This document shows, piece by piece, positions 1 to 10,030 of a DNA stretch of 64,000 nucleotides. The position numbers and the translations under genes are program-made. The notes below the pieces were generated by a model that worked only from the letters and a program-made list of their open reading frames with translations, had not been told where the DNA came from and did not search any database. Numbering within the stretch: the stretch's first letter is position 1; every line of letters starts with the position of its first letter. The DNA comes from CAVZCK01 sp963798805 (GTDB lineage Bacteria > Pseudomonadota > Alphaproteobacteria > Rhizobiales > Rhodomicrobiaceae): positions 310,001 through 374,000 of the forward strand of contig CAWCVC010000010.1 of NCBI GenBank assembly GCA_963798805.1, in the 5' to 3' direction.

Positions 1-1157
1 AACCGCGTGAGCCGGATACCGTCTGCGTCGCCGTCATTACCCGCCATGCGTCGGGATGCGTTCCGGGTGAATCGGACGACATCAGCGTGAACGACCTTGA
101 GGAAATTGCCAGTGGCGTTCTCCGGCGGAAGCAGGCTGAAGGCCGACCCGCTGCCGGGCTGGATGCTATCCACATGGGCGGCGAAATTGCGTCCTGGATA
201 AGCGTCGATCCGGACGGTCGTCTTTTGGCCCGCCCTCATGTCGTCAAGCTGGGTTTCTTTGAAATTCGCGGTGACCCACACCTCTCGTGGCACCAGCACC
301 ATGAGTGCCGGTCCAAGGGTCGCATAGTCGCCCTTGGCTGCGGAGAGCTTGGCGACCCGGCCTGCCACCGGCGCTGGGATCGTCGTGCGTGACCGATCGG
401 TCCTCACCTGAACCTCAACGGCGCGAGCTTCGTTCAGCTTGCCGACCGCACCTTGCAGTTGCGCACGCAGCACCGCGATCTGTTTTTGAGCGGCGACAGC
501 GGCAGCCTGCGCGCTGTCAAAATCCGCCTGAGCCTGCCGCAGTTCGGAGCTGGTGCGCTGAGCGTTCTGCTTGGTTCCTATGCCGCGAACCGCAAGGACC
601 TGAGCACGTTTGGCTTCTTCCTTGGCGAAGGAAAGTGCGGCAGCCGCCCGGGTGACAAGCCTTCTCTGCTTGATCGATTCTCGCCTGCTGGCACGATCGC
701 CGAAGTGCCGGTTACCAACAATCAGCTTGTCAACGATGGGACAACGCTGGTGCGCATTGATCCGCGCGATTACAAGGCTAAGCTCGCCCAGGCCAAGGCG
801 CAGGTGGAACAGGCGGTGGCAGAAGTCGCCGATTTCCAAGCCCAGATTGAAGCCGGGCACCCGGCCGCTGATCAGGACGGTGCGCGCATCTATGAATGCG
901 TCGTCGGTGCTCTCGTAATGGCGCGCATTGAGCCACCAGCGCGTGCCACCGATGATGATAGTGAGAAGCACCAAGGCAGCGATGGCAAGCCTGCGCCAAT
1001 GTCGCTTGAGGAAGGTGCCGATCTTCCGGATCTTGCCCCTCGCGTCAGGCTCTCCGGGCCGACCTTCAAGTCTTGTTTCTGCGCTCGGCAGCGGCATCGG
1101 ACGGCCGCGCAGCCCGCACTGCCTGCGGATGTCTGGACCGCCTCGAGGCGAAGTCAT
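1..1157 (-). pseudogene. HlyD/EmrA-type membrane fusion protein, internally inverted, cut by window edge
   Basis: Periplasmic adaptor of an EmrA/HlyD-type efflux pump, anchored in the inner membrane. From the ATG at 1157 the frame gives a short cytoplasmic head, one membrane helix (AIAALVLLTIIIGG) and the family hallmark STDDAFIDA, followed by ISGRVPG. It then reads about 54 unrelated residues. Family sequence resumes near 690 (RLVTRAAALSF), continues through the coiled-coil hairpin and the barrel region (IPAPVAGRVAKLSA), and leaves the window with no stop seen. The missing lipoyl half is encoded on the opposite strand at 693-851. The frame stays open across the inversion, so a protein could be made, but without its lipoyl half it should not work. 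Confidence 0.8.
690..854 (+). other. In-frame inverted segment inside the HlyD gene
   Basis: On the plus strand 693-851 encodes the canonical HlyD lipoyl stretch, beginning TIAEVPVTNNQLV and, with the GCC at 852-854, ending AQIEA. This is exactly the part missing from the minus-strand gene around it. GGC at 690-692 and GCC at 852-854 form a 3-bp inverted repeat (5 bp with one mismatch). The segment including the trailing GCC is 162 bp, a multiple of three, so the host frame stays open in both orientations. Whether this is a real rearrangement or an assembly artefact cannot be told from the sequence. Confidence 0.75.
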
Positions 1158-1676
1158 GCGAGCCACTGGATTAAGCAACGGTCATCTGCCGTTTGCTGCG
1201 AATGTCCGCCGTCGAATGTCATGCACTCACGATTGTGCCGATTGGCGTGATGGCTCATGGCCCTTGGCCTTTCGTTGCGCCCGCCAATCACGAAGACGCG
1301 CTCCCCTTGCGGCGTATTCGATTTGAAGATCGCGATCGCATCGCCGCGCGAGAAAATCGATTTGATTGGTCCAGAGATGCACCTTCCAAAATAGGCGCGC
1401 CGTTTCGATGCGACGCTGACTGACATCACGTTTCATCGTCCGTGCGAACGCCGTTTGGTCAGGTGAAGAGCCGAGCGCGCGGCGATGCTCTGCCGCGACG
1501 CGGCACGTGTCGAGCGCCTGTATTCGGAGAGGCTGTAGAGGAACGATTTTATAACGGCGCGCCGCTAGGCGGGACCGCCGCAAGCAATGAACCAACCCAG
1601 AGAGAGTCAATGCGCACCAGTCATCTCCTTGCATTCGATTCACACCGAAAGGACGACATCCTTTCCGTCCCCTCTG
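1158..1676. other. No recognisable gene
   Basis: Open frames here give compositionally biased proteins with no motif I recognise. This looks like non-coding or fully decayed sequence between the two broken genes. Confidence 0.5.
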
Positions 1677-2541
1677 CTACCGCGGATGCAGGCGATATCT
1701 CACGAGAAATGCGATCGAGCAGATCTCATGCAATTGAACCAAGGGTGGAATGGCCGCGACATCGGCATCGGATAGAGGCGACAGTGACGCGTAGGCATTG
1801 AGCAGTAGCCTGACCAGGGCAGGAAATTCCGGCTGATTGGCATGCCATAGCCACGCGATCTGGGGGACAAGATCAGCGATCAGGGGGCCATCAAAGCAGC
1901 CGTCGAAATCGAAGAATGTCGTTCTCGGCCCGGAGAGGTGCACTTGCCGCACCACGCATCGCCGTGACAGAAACCTCTGCGCAGGGCGGAGGGCCCACTC
2001 AGAGTCGCACCAATCGCGATGCCGATATGCCTGATCTTTGTGCGGAAGTGCCGAAATTGGGGACCGCGCAGGGACAGATGCTCCACGGTCTCGCCGATCA
2101 CCTCGCCAGGCAGAAACGGTCGCCCACAAACAACGAACGCGTTCATTTGGCGATGCATCACTGCAAGAGCAACGCCGAACTGGCGCATGTCCCGGCATTG
2201 CTCTGCGCCGGCCTTCCTCGCGCTCCGGCGAAAAGACACGCAAAGCGGGTTTCGTCATTGTATGCGCAGCTGAAGATATATCCACCTTCACGCAGCTTCT
2301 GAGGCTTGGCGACGTAGACCTCGTGAGCCGGCTGGAACGCCAATAGAGCGGAGATCTCGCCATCGATTTCCTCCCGGCTCCTTCCCCGCGGCCGGTAGAG
2401 TCGGAGATAGAACTCTCCGGGATCGGCCGAAAGTCTGAATGTAATGTTGATTCCTCAGTTGATCAATTTCGCCGAACGTAAGGGTAGTCCATAGAGATTT
2501 GCCAGTGCGTTTGGAAATAATCTTTCTACAGTGTTATGCAT
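1677..2541 (-). pseudogene. Aminoglycoside phosphotransferase (APH)-family kinase, multiply broken
   Basis: Remnant of an APH/ChoK-family small-molecule kinase; substrate unknown. From an ATG at 2541 the frame reads MHNTVERLFPNALANLYG, then meets a TGA at 2455-2457. The same frame continues with the N-lobe (FYLRLYRPRGRSREEIDGE) to about 2185, where a frameshift is needed to reach GVALAVMHRQMN and the catalytic-loop motif GFCHGDAW. A second frameshift near 1945 leads to the metal-binding motif FFDFDGCFDGPLIADL and the C-lobe helices ending at 1677. With one nonsense codon and two frameshifts the gene cannot make a full kinase. The family assignment rests on the HGD and DFD motifs in correct order. 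Confidence 0.8.
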
Positions 2542-2861
2542 GTTACTCACCAACAATAAATATCCCTGACAGGATGGCGGGGTGGATTGTCTTGGATGTA
2601 TATTGTGCATGGTGGGCTCTCCGAGGCGCCGCAAAGATGAACGCCAAATCCGAGTGCACAGTCGTTTAGGCCGGTAAGGGATCCGATCTCAGTCTCGGCG
2701 ATTATGTGCATACCTGTAAGGCGCATTATCTGGTAAGGATCGGAATCTACTCAGGGTTGTACGTATCGTGACTTGTTGAATGCGGTACCGTATTTTTCCC
2801 TATAAAACAGTGGTACGTAGCCGCCGAAACGCAATTCAGGATTGTATTCGTACCTGGCTCA
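2542..2861. other. Intergenic region upstream of the CheB/CheR kinase gene
   Basis: About 320 bp, richer in A+T than its surroundings, with no coding signal. It should contain the promoter of the downstream gene, but no well-spaced -35/-10 pair stands out; TTGAAT at 2776 and TATAAA at 2801 are 19 bp apart, which is a poor fit. Confidence 0.4.
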
Positions 2862-4799
2862 ATGTCCGCTCCGCCGAAAGCGTCAATGAAGAACAAAAGT
2901 AGAATATCAGTCGCCCCTGTGCCTCAGACCCAAGCGGGGGAACCGCCTTCGAGGGAGAGTTCCCCGCCGATGCGCGGCCCGAACGACTTCCCGATCGTCG
3001 GAATAGGCGCCTCGGCCGGAGGACTGGAGGCCTGCCGAAAGCTCGTGCGTGCTCTCCCCGCTCGCACCGGCATGGCTTTCATCCTGGTCCAGCATCTCGA
3101 TCCCACCCACGAAAGCATGATGGTGGAGCTGCTTGCCGGCGAGACGTCGATGCCGGTTCAGCAAGCGACGGATGGAATGTCGATCGAGCGCGACCACCTC
3201 TATATTATTCCGCCTGGAACCTATCTGTCCGTTGGCAACGGCGCGCTGCATCTCTCAGTACCTCAAGCGCGTCATGGAGCACGTCTGCCTTTCGATTTCT
3301 TGCTGTATTCGCTGGCGGAGGAGTACCGCGAGCGCGCTGTCTGCGTCATCCTCTCGGGAACCGGGGCCGACGGCAGCCATGGTCTGAAAGCCGTGAAGGA
3401 AAAACACGGGCTCGTCATCGCGCAGGACCCTTGCGAAGCCGGGTATGTCGGCATGCCGAAAAGTGCGATTGCGACGGGCGCGGTGGACCATGTGCTTACC
3501 GTCGGCAAGATTCCCGGCGCGCTCGTCCAATACGAACGGCGAATGGCTCTCACCGGCGCGCAATTCGGGGCGTCGCCGGATAGAGCGCCGGATTGGTTGC
3601 CCGAAATTATCGAGCTTCTTCGCACGAAGACTCCCCACGATTTCACCCTTTACAAAGGCGGCACGCTGCGCCGCCGAGTTGAGCGGCGCGTTGGGATGGC
3701 GGGGATCGACACCGATCATATGGATCGCTATCTCGAAATGCTGCGGAGCGACTCCGGCGAACTCGATCTGCTTGCCAAGGACTTGCTCATCAACGTCACC
3801 GGCTTCTTCCGTGATCGGCATGTCTTCGATTTCCTCAGTGAAAAGATCATTCCCGAGCTGGTCCGCGATCAGACGCCCGATCAACCGTTGCGCATCTGGA
3901 TTGCCGGATGCAGGACGGGCGAGGAGACCTATTCCATTGCCATGCTTTTCATTGAGGCGATCGAGGCGGCGAAGCGGAGCGTCAAGCTGCAGGTGTTCGC
4001 CTCCGATGTCGATCCGGACGCCGTAGCCAGCGCGCGGGAGGGGCTCTACCCGGAGACGATCGAAGCGGAGGTGCCACCGCAACGGCTGGCCCGCTTCTTC
4101 ACGAAGGAGGATCGCGGCTACAGGGTATTGCCCGATCTGCGCGCGACCGTGGTGTTCACCGTCCAGGATGTGCTGGCCGATCCGCCGTTTTCGCGGATCG
4201 ACCTGGTCTCCTGTCGTAATCTTCTCATCTATCTGGGGCCTGAGGCGCAGGCGCGGGTTATCTCGCTGTTCAATTTCGCGCTGCGCGAGGGCGGCATTCT
4301 GCTTCTCGGCACCGCCGAGACGGCTGGCAATATTGACGGCCGCTTCGAGGTGATCTCCAAGCCGGAGCGGGTCTATCGCCACATCGGCAGCGGCCGGCCG
4401 GGTGAGATCGATTTCCCGATGAGCATCGGCAGCGTAGCGCGCCCGCCGGCGCGGTCGGAGCAAGGACAAACCTATCCGCGCCAAGCCACTCTCGCCGGGC
4501 TTTGCCAGCGGCTGGTGATGGAGACCTACGCGCCGGCGGCGGTCCTGATCAATCGCAAATATGAGTGCCTCTATTCCATGGGACCGACCGACCGCTATCT
4601 GCAGGTGGCGCCGGGATATCCGTCTCACGATTTGCTCGCCATGACGCGCGACCACTTGCGCACCAAGCTGCGGTCGGCAATTCACCAGGCCAGTCAAAAG
4701 AACGCGCGCATCATCGTCGCTGGCGGCCGGACGGGCGACGATGGCGATTTCGGCTTCGTTCAGCATCGCCGTGCAGCCGGTTCCGGGCGAGGGCGATGA
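2862..4799 (+). CDS. CheB/CheR fusion, N-terminal part of a frameshifted hybrid sensor kinase
   Basis: N-terminal half of a CheB-CheR-PAS-kinase fusion, a two-component sensor type found in many alphaproteobacteria. Residues about 43-230 are a CheB methylesterase domain with the catalytic set visible: Ser51 in GIGASAGG, His78 in VQHLDPTHE, Asp170 in SGTGADGS. A CheR N-terminal helical domain follows (TLYKGGTLRRRVERR), then the SAM-dependent methyltransferase (IAGCRTGEETYSIA, DPPFSRIDLVSCRNLL). After residue about 625 the frame leaves family sequence and stops at 4799; the expected continuation starts in another frame at about 4741. A one-base error or mutation near 4740 explains this. If the break is real, a truncated CheB/CheR protein is made. 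Confidence 0.85.
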   Translation: MSAPPKASMKNKSRISVAPVPQTQAGEPPSRESSPPMRGPNDFPIVGIGASAGGLEACRKLVRALPARTGMAFILVQHLDPTHESMMVELLAGETSMPVQQATDGMSIERDHLYIIPPGTYLSVGNGALHLSVPQARHGARLPFDFLLYSLAEEYRERAVCVILSGTGADGSHGLKAVKEKHGLVIAQDPCEAGYVGMPKSAIATGAVDHVLTVGKIPGALVQYERRMALTGAQFGASPDRAPDWLPEIIELLRTKTPHDFTLYKGGTLRRRVERRVGMAGIDTDHMDRYLEMLRSDSGELDLLAKDLLINVTGFFRDRHVFDFLSEKIIPELVRDQTPDQPLRIWIAGCRTGEETYSIAMLFIEAIEAAKRSVKLQVFASDVDPDAVASAREGLYPETIEAEVPPQRLARFFTKEDRGYRVLPDLRATVVFTVQDVLADPPFSRIDLVSCRNLLIYLGPEAQARVISLFNFALREGGILLLGTAETAGNIDGRFEVISKPERVYRHIGSGRPGEIDFPMSIGSVARPPARSEQGQTYPRQATLAGLCQRLVMETYAPAAVLINRKYECLYSMGPTDRYLQVAPGYPSHDLLAMTRDHLRTKLRSAIHQASQKNARIIVAGGRTGDDGDFGFVQHRRAAGSGRGR

Positions 4800-7250
4800 G
4801 CTGCTGCTGATTTGCTTCATTGACGAGCCAAAGCCCGAGCCGAAGCGCGGACGCGCAAGCACGGTGCGCGAGGCTCCGCGCGTCGCCGAGCTTGAGCACG
4901 AACTCGAAGCAACGAGAATGGAGCTTCGGGCCGCGATCCGCGACCTGGAGCTTTCAAGCGAAGAGCAGAAGGCGATCAACGAAGAAGCGTTGTCCGTCAA
5001 TGAGGAATACCAATCGGCGAATGAGGAGCTCCTGACATCGAAGGAGGAATTGCAGTCGCTCAACGAGGAGCTGACCGCCCTCAACGGCCAGCTTCAGGAA
5101 ACGCTGGAGCGGCAGCGCACGACCTCGAACGATCTGCAGAACGTTCTGTATAGCACCAATGTCGCCACGCTTTTCCTCGACAGGGGTCTTAACATCCGCT
5201 TTTTCACCCCCGCGACCCGGTCGCTGTTCAGCGTTATTGCCGGCGATGTCGGGCGGCCGCTCGCGGACCTCCACTCGCTGGCAGACGATAGCGCTCTTCT
5301 GAGCGACGCCCAGACCGTGCTCGAGACCCTCGCGCCGATCGAGCGGGAGATCGAGGCGCGCGGCGGCTCCTGGTATATCCGCCGCATCTTGCCTTACCGC
5401 ATCCAGGGCAATGGGGTGGAGGGCGTCGTCATCACCTTTACCGACAGCACCGAGCGCCGGCGCGTTGCGGACGTCCTGGAGGCAGCCAAGCGGCAAGCGG
5501 AGCTGGCGACCGTCGCCAAGTCCCGCTTTCTCGCCGCCGCCAGCCATGACCTGCGTCAGCCGCTGCAAACGCTGAGCCTGCTTCAGGGACTGCTGGCGCA
5601 CGTCGTCCAAGGGGAGAAAGCGCAGAGGCTGGTCGCGCGGCTCGACCGGACGCTCGGCGCCATGTCGGGCATGCTGAACACGCTGCTGGACATCAACCAG
5701 ATCGAGGCCGGCACGGTCCATGCCGAAGCCGTGGACTTCCCGATCAACGATCTGCTCGACTGGTTGCGCGACGAATTCGCCTATGACGCACAAGCGCGAG
5801 GGCTTGGGTTCAGCGTGGTCCCATGCGGGCTGAGGGTCCACAGCGATCCGCGTCTCTTGGAGCAGATGATCCGCAATCTGCTTTCGAACGCACTGAAATA
5901 CACCAAGCGCGGTAAGGTGCTGCTCGGCTGCCGCCGGCGCGAGGGCGCTGTGAGCATCGAGGTCTGGGACACCGGGATCGGCATTCCCAAGGAGGAACTG
6001 CAAGCGATTTTCGAGGAATACCACCAGCTCGACAACCCCGCCCGCGAACGCAGCCGTGGCCTTGGCCTCGGACTTTCCATCGTGCAACGCTTGGGAGATC
6101 TGATGGGCCATCAGGTCCGCGTGCGCTCGCATCCGGGCAGGGGCTCGGGTTTCGCTGTCGAGGTGAAGCTCCCGGCGAGCAGGACGGCGCCCCGGCTCGA
6201 ACACCGGCGGCACGGCATCGTCGCCGGTGTTCGCCACACTGGCGAGATCTTGGTTGTTGAAGACGATCCGGAGGTGCGCGAACTCCTCGAACTCGTTCTC
6301 AAGGACGAGGGGCATCACATCGTGACCGCGCCTGACGGCGTCGCGGCGCTGGAATTTGCGGCTCACGGCGCGCTCCGGACTGACCTCATCCTCGCGGACT
6401 ACAACCTGCCGGGCCGCATGAACGGCCTCCAGCTCATCGCCAGCTTACGGGAAGGGCTTTGCCGAGAGATACCGGTCATCATACTCACTGGCGATATCTC
6501 GACGGGCACCCTGGGGGAAATCGCGCACCACAACTGCGTCCATCTCAACAAGCCGGTGAAATTGACGGAGCTGACGCAGCTCATCCAATCTCTCCTTCCC
6601 GCGACACCTCCGCGCGCTCCGCGCCCGGCGCTGGCGGCCGGCGATCAGGGGCAGCCTGTCATCTTCGTGGTCGACGACGACAGCCATATACGTGAAGGGA
6701 TTCGCGACCTGCTTGAGGACGATGGCCGCACCGTCGAGGATTATGCGACTGGCGAAGCCTTCCTCGAAGTTTTTCATCCAGGCCTCGAGGCGTGTCTCTT
6801 GATCGATGCCTACCTGCCCGGAATGAGCGGGCTCGAATTGCTGCGGCGGCTCAAGGACGCGGGCCATACGCTGCCATCCATCATGATCACCGGCAATAGC
6901 GACGTGCGGATGGCGGTTCATGCTATGCAGGGGGGGCTTCGGACTTCATCGAAAAGCCAGTCAGCCGCGATGAGCTGCTCGAAAGCGTCGAGCGCGCTCT
7001 CGAACAATCGCGGGATTCGAACAAGCTGCTTGCCTGGCAAGAGGCCGCAGCGAACCACCTCGCTGGCCTGACGCCGCGCCAGCGCCAGATCATGGAAAAG
7101 GTTCTCGCCGGCCACCCCAGCAAGAATATCGCCGCCGATCTCGGCATCAGCCAGCGCACCGTGGAGAACCACCGCGCCGCCATCATGAAGAAGACCGGCT
7201 CGAAATCGCTTCCGGCATTGGCACGATTGGCGATCGCCGCAAGCGATTGA
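4741..7250 (+). pseudogene. Hybrid histidine kinase, C-terminal part (PAS-HisKA-HATPase-REC-REC-HTH), frameshifted
   Basis: Continuation of the CheB/CheR kinase. An ATG at 4741 lies inside the upstream frame, so coupled re-initiation is conceivable. Order: long coiled coil about residues 40-120 (EEYQSANEELLTSKEEL), PAS domain, HisKA with phospho-acceptor His269 (AASHDLRQPL), HATPase boxes (NLLSNALKYT, DTGIGIP, GLGLGLS), a receiver domain (VVEDDPEV, LADYNLPG), a second receiver (VVDDDSHI, IDAYLPG) and a LuxR/FixJ helix-turn-helix. The frame breaks in a G run at about 6930: as read it stops at 7071, but the next frame gives SDFIEKPVSRDELLESVE and the HTH (LTPRQRQIMEKVLAGH) to the TGA at 7250. 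Loss of one base from GCGGGGG would produce the observed run. Confidence 0.8.
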
Positions 7251-7582
7251 TGGGTGGTCGCACGCGGGTCGGACAGCGGATCGCGATTGCTGGCGGTCGC
7301 CTCGATAATGGCTGAAAGCTCCGCCCCTGACGCGGCGGCAACCGCTAACGCAGCCGACCTGAGTGTTTTCCGATGCTACGCAGTTGGCTGTATCCATGCG
7401 CTAATGACGGGTACAGGACGAGATCCGGTTATGGCGCGCTCTGAAATGCGCCAACGATAATTATCACTCCGCTTAGCGGCCACCTGTTCTCCTCTTGATC
7501 ACCGCTCTTCACATCCTGATTGCCATCCGGCAAGCAGGTGAGCGATTCGCGGTTCTTCCCGCGACAGAACAGGACGAAATCC
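7251..7582. other. No recognisable gene
   Basis: About 330 bp between the kinase remnant and the sigma-factor gene. I see no coding signal; the distal part should carry the sigma gene's promoter. AGGA at about 7571 is the likely ribosome binding site for the ATG at 7583. Confidence 0.4.
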
Positions 7583-8380
7583 ATGACCATCAGTCGTCAC
7601 CCGGAAATTCCGCCCACGACAAGCGAACCGCGCGTTCAACCAATAACCACAGCGCGCAGGCCCGTCCGCTCAATCAATCGCCAGCCGCCCATTTTCGTTA
7701 CCAGCCGTGCAAAAAGGTGCCCGCAGAACCAGGTGCGGGTGATGTTCGAGGATGGTGCGCAGTCGTTCCCGGCACCGCAGGGCGCGACGCTCGAGCAAAT
7801 CGTGGCTTGCGTCAATGAACTCAGCGCGCGGCACGAGCGGCATGCCATAGCCGTAACGGTTAAATTCACCGCCACGCGGTCGCTAGAATCCGTGCCAAGA
7901 TTGGCAAATTCGTTTCGCAAGGCATTGCTGGCCGAGGCGCCGCGGCTTCGAGCGTTTGCAATATCTATGGCGCGCAACTCCGACCGGGCGGATGATCTCG
8001 TGCAAGAGACATTCGCCAGAGCCTGGGCTCACCGAAGCAGTTTCAGGGAGGGCACGAACCTGAAAGCTTGGCTTTTCACAATCCTGCGTAACACCTACGT
8101 TAACGAGCTGCGAACCCGGCGCCGCGAGGTGTCCGACAGGGATGGATCTTATTCCGCCCGGCTCGTCAGCCCACCGGCACAACTTCCCTACATCGAGCTT
8201 CAGAACGTCGCCCGCGCCTTTGACCGGCTGACGGTCGTCCAGCGGGAAGCACTCTTCCTGGTCGGCGCATGTGGCGTATCTTACGACGATGCGGCCTCGA
8301 TCGGCGATTGCGCGATCGGCACGATCAAGAGCCGCGTCTTCCGCGCAAGAGAAACCCTGCGTCGTCGGTTGAATGCCTAG
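7583..8380 (+). CDS. ECF-family RNA polymerase sigma factor with unusual N-terminal extension
   Basis: Group 4 (ECF) sigma-70 factor that would redirect RNA polymerase to a stress regulon. Region 2 (ARNSDRADDLVQETFARAW, then KAWLFTILRNTYVNELR) and region 4 (LTVVQREALFLVGACGVSYDDAA, IGTIKSRVFRARETL) are both complete in the last 160 or so residues. The first 100 residues are not sigma sequence; part of them (VMFEDGAQSFPAPQGATLEQI) looks like a separate small protein fused in frame. Start chosen at the ATG preceded by AGGA; an in-frame codon at 7520 is less likely. No anti-sigma factor is adjacent. The TAG stop lies inside the CTAG duplicated by the insertion sequence that follows. Confidence 0.8.
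   Translation: MTISRHPEIPPTTSEPRVQPITTARRPVRSINRQPPIFVTSRAKRCPQNQVRVMFEDGAQSFPAPQGATLEQIVACVNELSARHERHAIAVTVKFTATRSLESVPRLANSFRKALLAEAPRLRAFAISMARNSDRADDLVQETFARAWAHRSSFREGTNLKAWLFTILRNTYVNELRTRRREVSDRDGSYSARLVSPPAQLPYIELQNVARAFDRLTVVQREALFLVGACGVSYDDAASIGDCAIGTIKSRVFRARETLRRRLNA
8377..8380. repeat. CTAG target duplication, left copy
   Basis: CTAG directly abuts the left terminal repeat of the IS1380 element and is repeated at 10031-10034. It contains the stop codon of the ECF sigma gene. Confidence 0.8.
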
Positions 8381-10030
8381 CCGTTCTTATGCGTCCGAGC
8401 TCTCGATTTGATGTCTATTTTGGCGGGCGATCTGATGCATGCCGCACGGAGCACCGCCGCGAGGCTATTTGGGTCGAGTACGCTTTCGGCGCGTTGGGGA
8501 GTGGATGGGGCGGGCTCAGGGGGCGATCATGCCCCGCGCTTCATGGCCCGGACGATTGCAGCTTGAACGCGACGAGGCTGAACAGCTCGGCCTGCGGGCA
8601 GCACGAGGCGAGAGCGACACGGATGCGGCTCGCCGTCTCGATGACGCGGCCGGCGATTTTCAGCAGACGTAGGCGGATGCTGGCGAACTCGCTTTGCCGC
8701 AAAGGATGCCACGATGGCACGCAATCGCGCAGATCGAGCAACAGCCAGTAAGCAGCGGTGTGCAGAATGAGGCGCATCTGATTGGCAAGCGGCGAGCGGC
8801 AACTGGTACGGTCGGAGGCAAGCTGCGCTTTGTGTTGTTTGATCAGATTTTCCGCCTGGCCACGGGCGCAGTAGAGGGTTGCATAAATGTGCTCGGCGCT
8901 ACCTTTCGTCAGCGAGGTGACGACATAGCGGATGTCGAGCCCGCGGCGAAGCATGTCATCCTCATCGCTGGCGCTGGCCTCGATCCGTGCCACGACACGG
9001 CGCTCCCCGGCCCACGATTTCGCCGCATAACGCGTTTCGGCAAAGCCGCGCAGGACGGCAAGCTGCTCCTCGGCGCGGCGCGTCCTTATATCGTCGGCCT
9101 CTGTTTCGACCAGGCGGTCGAGCACGGTATTGCCGGCAAAGCCAAAGACATAGTCGACGCCGTTTGCCTCGCACCAGCTCATAACTTCTTCCCGGCCGTA
9201 GTGGCTATCGCCGCGGATGGTGATGCGCGTATCGGGCCAATGCTGGCGAATGCGCTTGATCAGGCGGCGTAGCAATGCGCGAACTTCCTTGCCTGACGGC
9301 GTCTTGCCGGGGCGCAGGATCATGGCAACCGGCCGCCCCGTCGCCGTGTCATAGATGTGGATCGGCAGAAAACAGCGCTCGTCGTAATGGGCGTTCCATT
9401 CCGACAGTTTCTGATGGCCGTGAACCACATCGAGCGTGTCGTCGATGTCCAGAACCACCGACGCCGGCGGCGTCTTGTAGCTCCAGCACCAGATGTCGAC
9501 CAGCGCATAGGTCAGGCGGATGATCTCCCTCAGCGTCGGCGCGTTCTCCCAGCGCGAGATGGTCGGCTGCGAGCACAGATCGCTGCCGGTATCGGGTAGC
9601 CGCCCGCAGGCGAGTTTGAAAGCGGGATCAGAGCGTAGCCAGTCGAAATCATTGCCGTCGGGATAGCCACAGGCGATCGCCAGCATGCGGCCTTTCAGTA
9701 TGTCCTCGACCGTGTGCGTGATGTGCGAAGGATCACGGTGGTCGGCGATCAGGGCAGCGAGCCTTTTCGAGAGGCCGCGCCGCCGCTCGGCGATGCCGAG
9801 CAACATGACGCCGCTGTCGGAGGAAAGCCGGCCGCCATCGAAGGCAGCTGTGACTTTCTTGCGCGACACGGCTGGATAGGAAACGCTGAGCGGGCTATCG
9901 TCGGTCATGGCGGGTGTGGCTCCGTGGCGCGACGCGCGCAGGATGGCTTCGACACCCATTTCCTACGCAAGTTCAACGCCTTGCGCCACATCCGCCAGCG
10001 CAAATCCAAATAGCGGCTGAATAAGAGCGG
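8381..10030 (-). mobile_element. IS1380-family insertion sequence, copy 1
   Basis: Complete 1,650-bp element. The ends read inward as CCGTTCTTATGCGTCCGAGC (8381) and, on the other strand from 10030, CCGCTCTTATTCAGCCGCTA; they share CCG-TCTTAT-C as an imperfect terminal inverted repeat. CTAG flanks it on both sides (8377-8380 and 10031-10034) as a 4-bp target duplication. It holds one transposase gene on the minus strand. A near-identical copy lies at 18639-20287 in the opposite orientation, which confirms the boundaries independently. Confidence 0.9.
8541..9959 (-). CDS. IS1380-family transposase (copy 1)
   Basis: DDE transposase of 472 residues that moves the surrounding element. The N-terminus carries VTAAFDGGRLSSDSGVMLL; the first catalytic Asp is probably in SVVLDIDDTLDVVHG, the next in ITIRGDSHYGREEVMSW. 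The C-terminal YCARGQAENLIKQHKAQL supplies the Glu region typical of IS4-like folds. It is intact and full length, so this copy may still be active. Start is the ATG at 9959 with GGA just upstream in the GTAGGAAATG context. Compared with the copy at 18710 it differs only by scattered substitutions, implying recent common origin. Confidence 0.92.
   Translation of the reverse strand: MGVEAILRASRHGATPAMTDDSPLSVSYPAVSRKKVTAAFDGGRLSSDSGVMLLGIAERRRGLSKRLAALIADHRDPSHITHTVEDILKGRMLAIACGYPDGNDFDWLRSDPAFKLACGRLPDTGSDLCSQPTISRWENAPTLREIIRLTYALVDIWCWSYKTPPASVVLDIDDTLDVVHGHQKLSEWNAHYDERCFLPIHIYDTATGRPVAMILRPGKTPSGKEVRALLRRLIKRIRQHWPDTRITIRGDSHYGREEVMSWCEANGVDYVFGFAGNTVLDRLVETEADDIRTRRAEEQLAVLRGFAETRYAAKSWAGERRVVARIEASASDEDDMLRRGLDIRYVVTSLTKGSAEHIYATLYCARGQAENLIKQHKAQLASDRTSCRSPLANQMRLILHTAAYWLLLDLRDCVPSWHPLRQSEFASIRLRLLKIAGRVIETASRIRVALASCCPQAELFSLVAFKLQSSGP

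Noticed and set aside
3255..5084. 609-codon minus-strand frame across the CheB/CheR gene
   Set aside because: Antisense shadow; composition biased and no motif, while the plus strand has complete CheB and CheR motifs.
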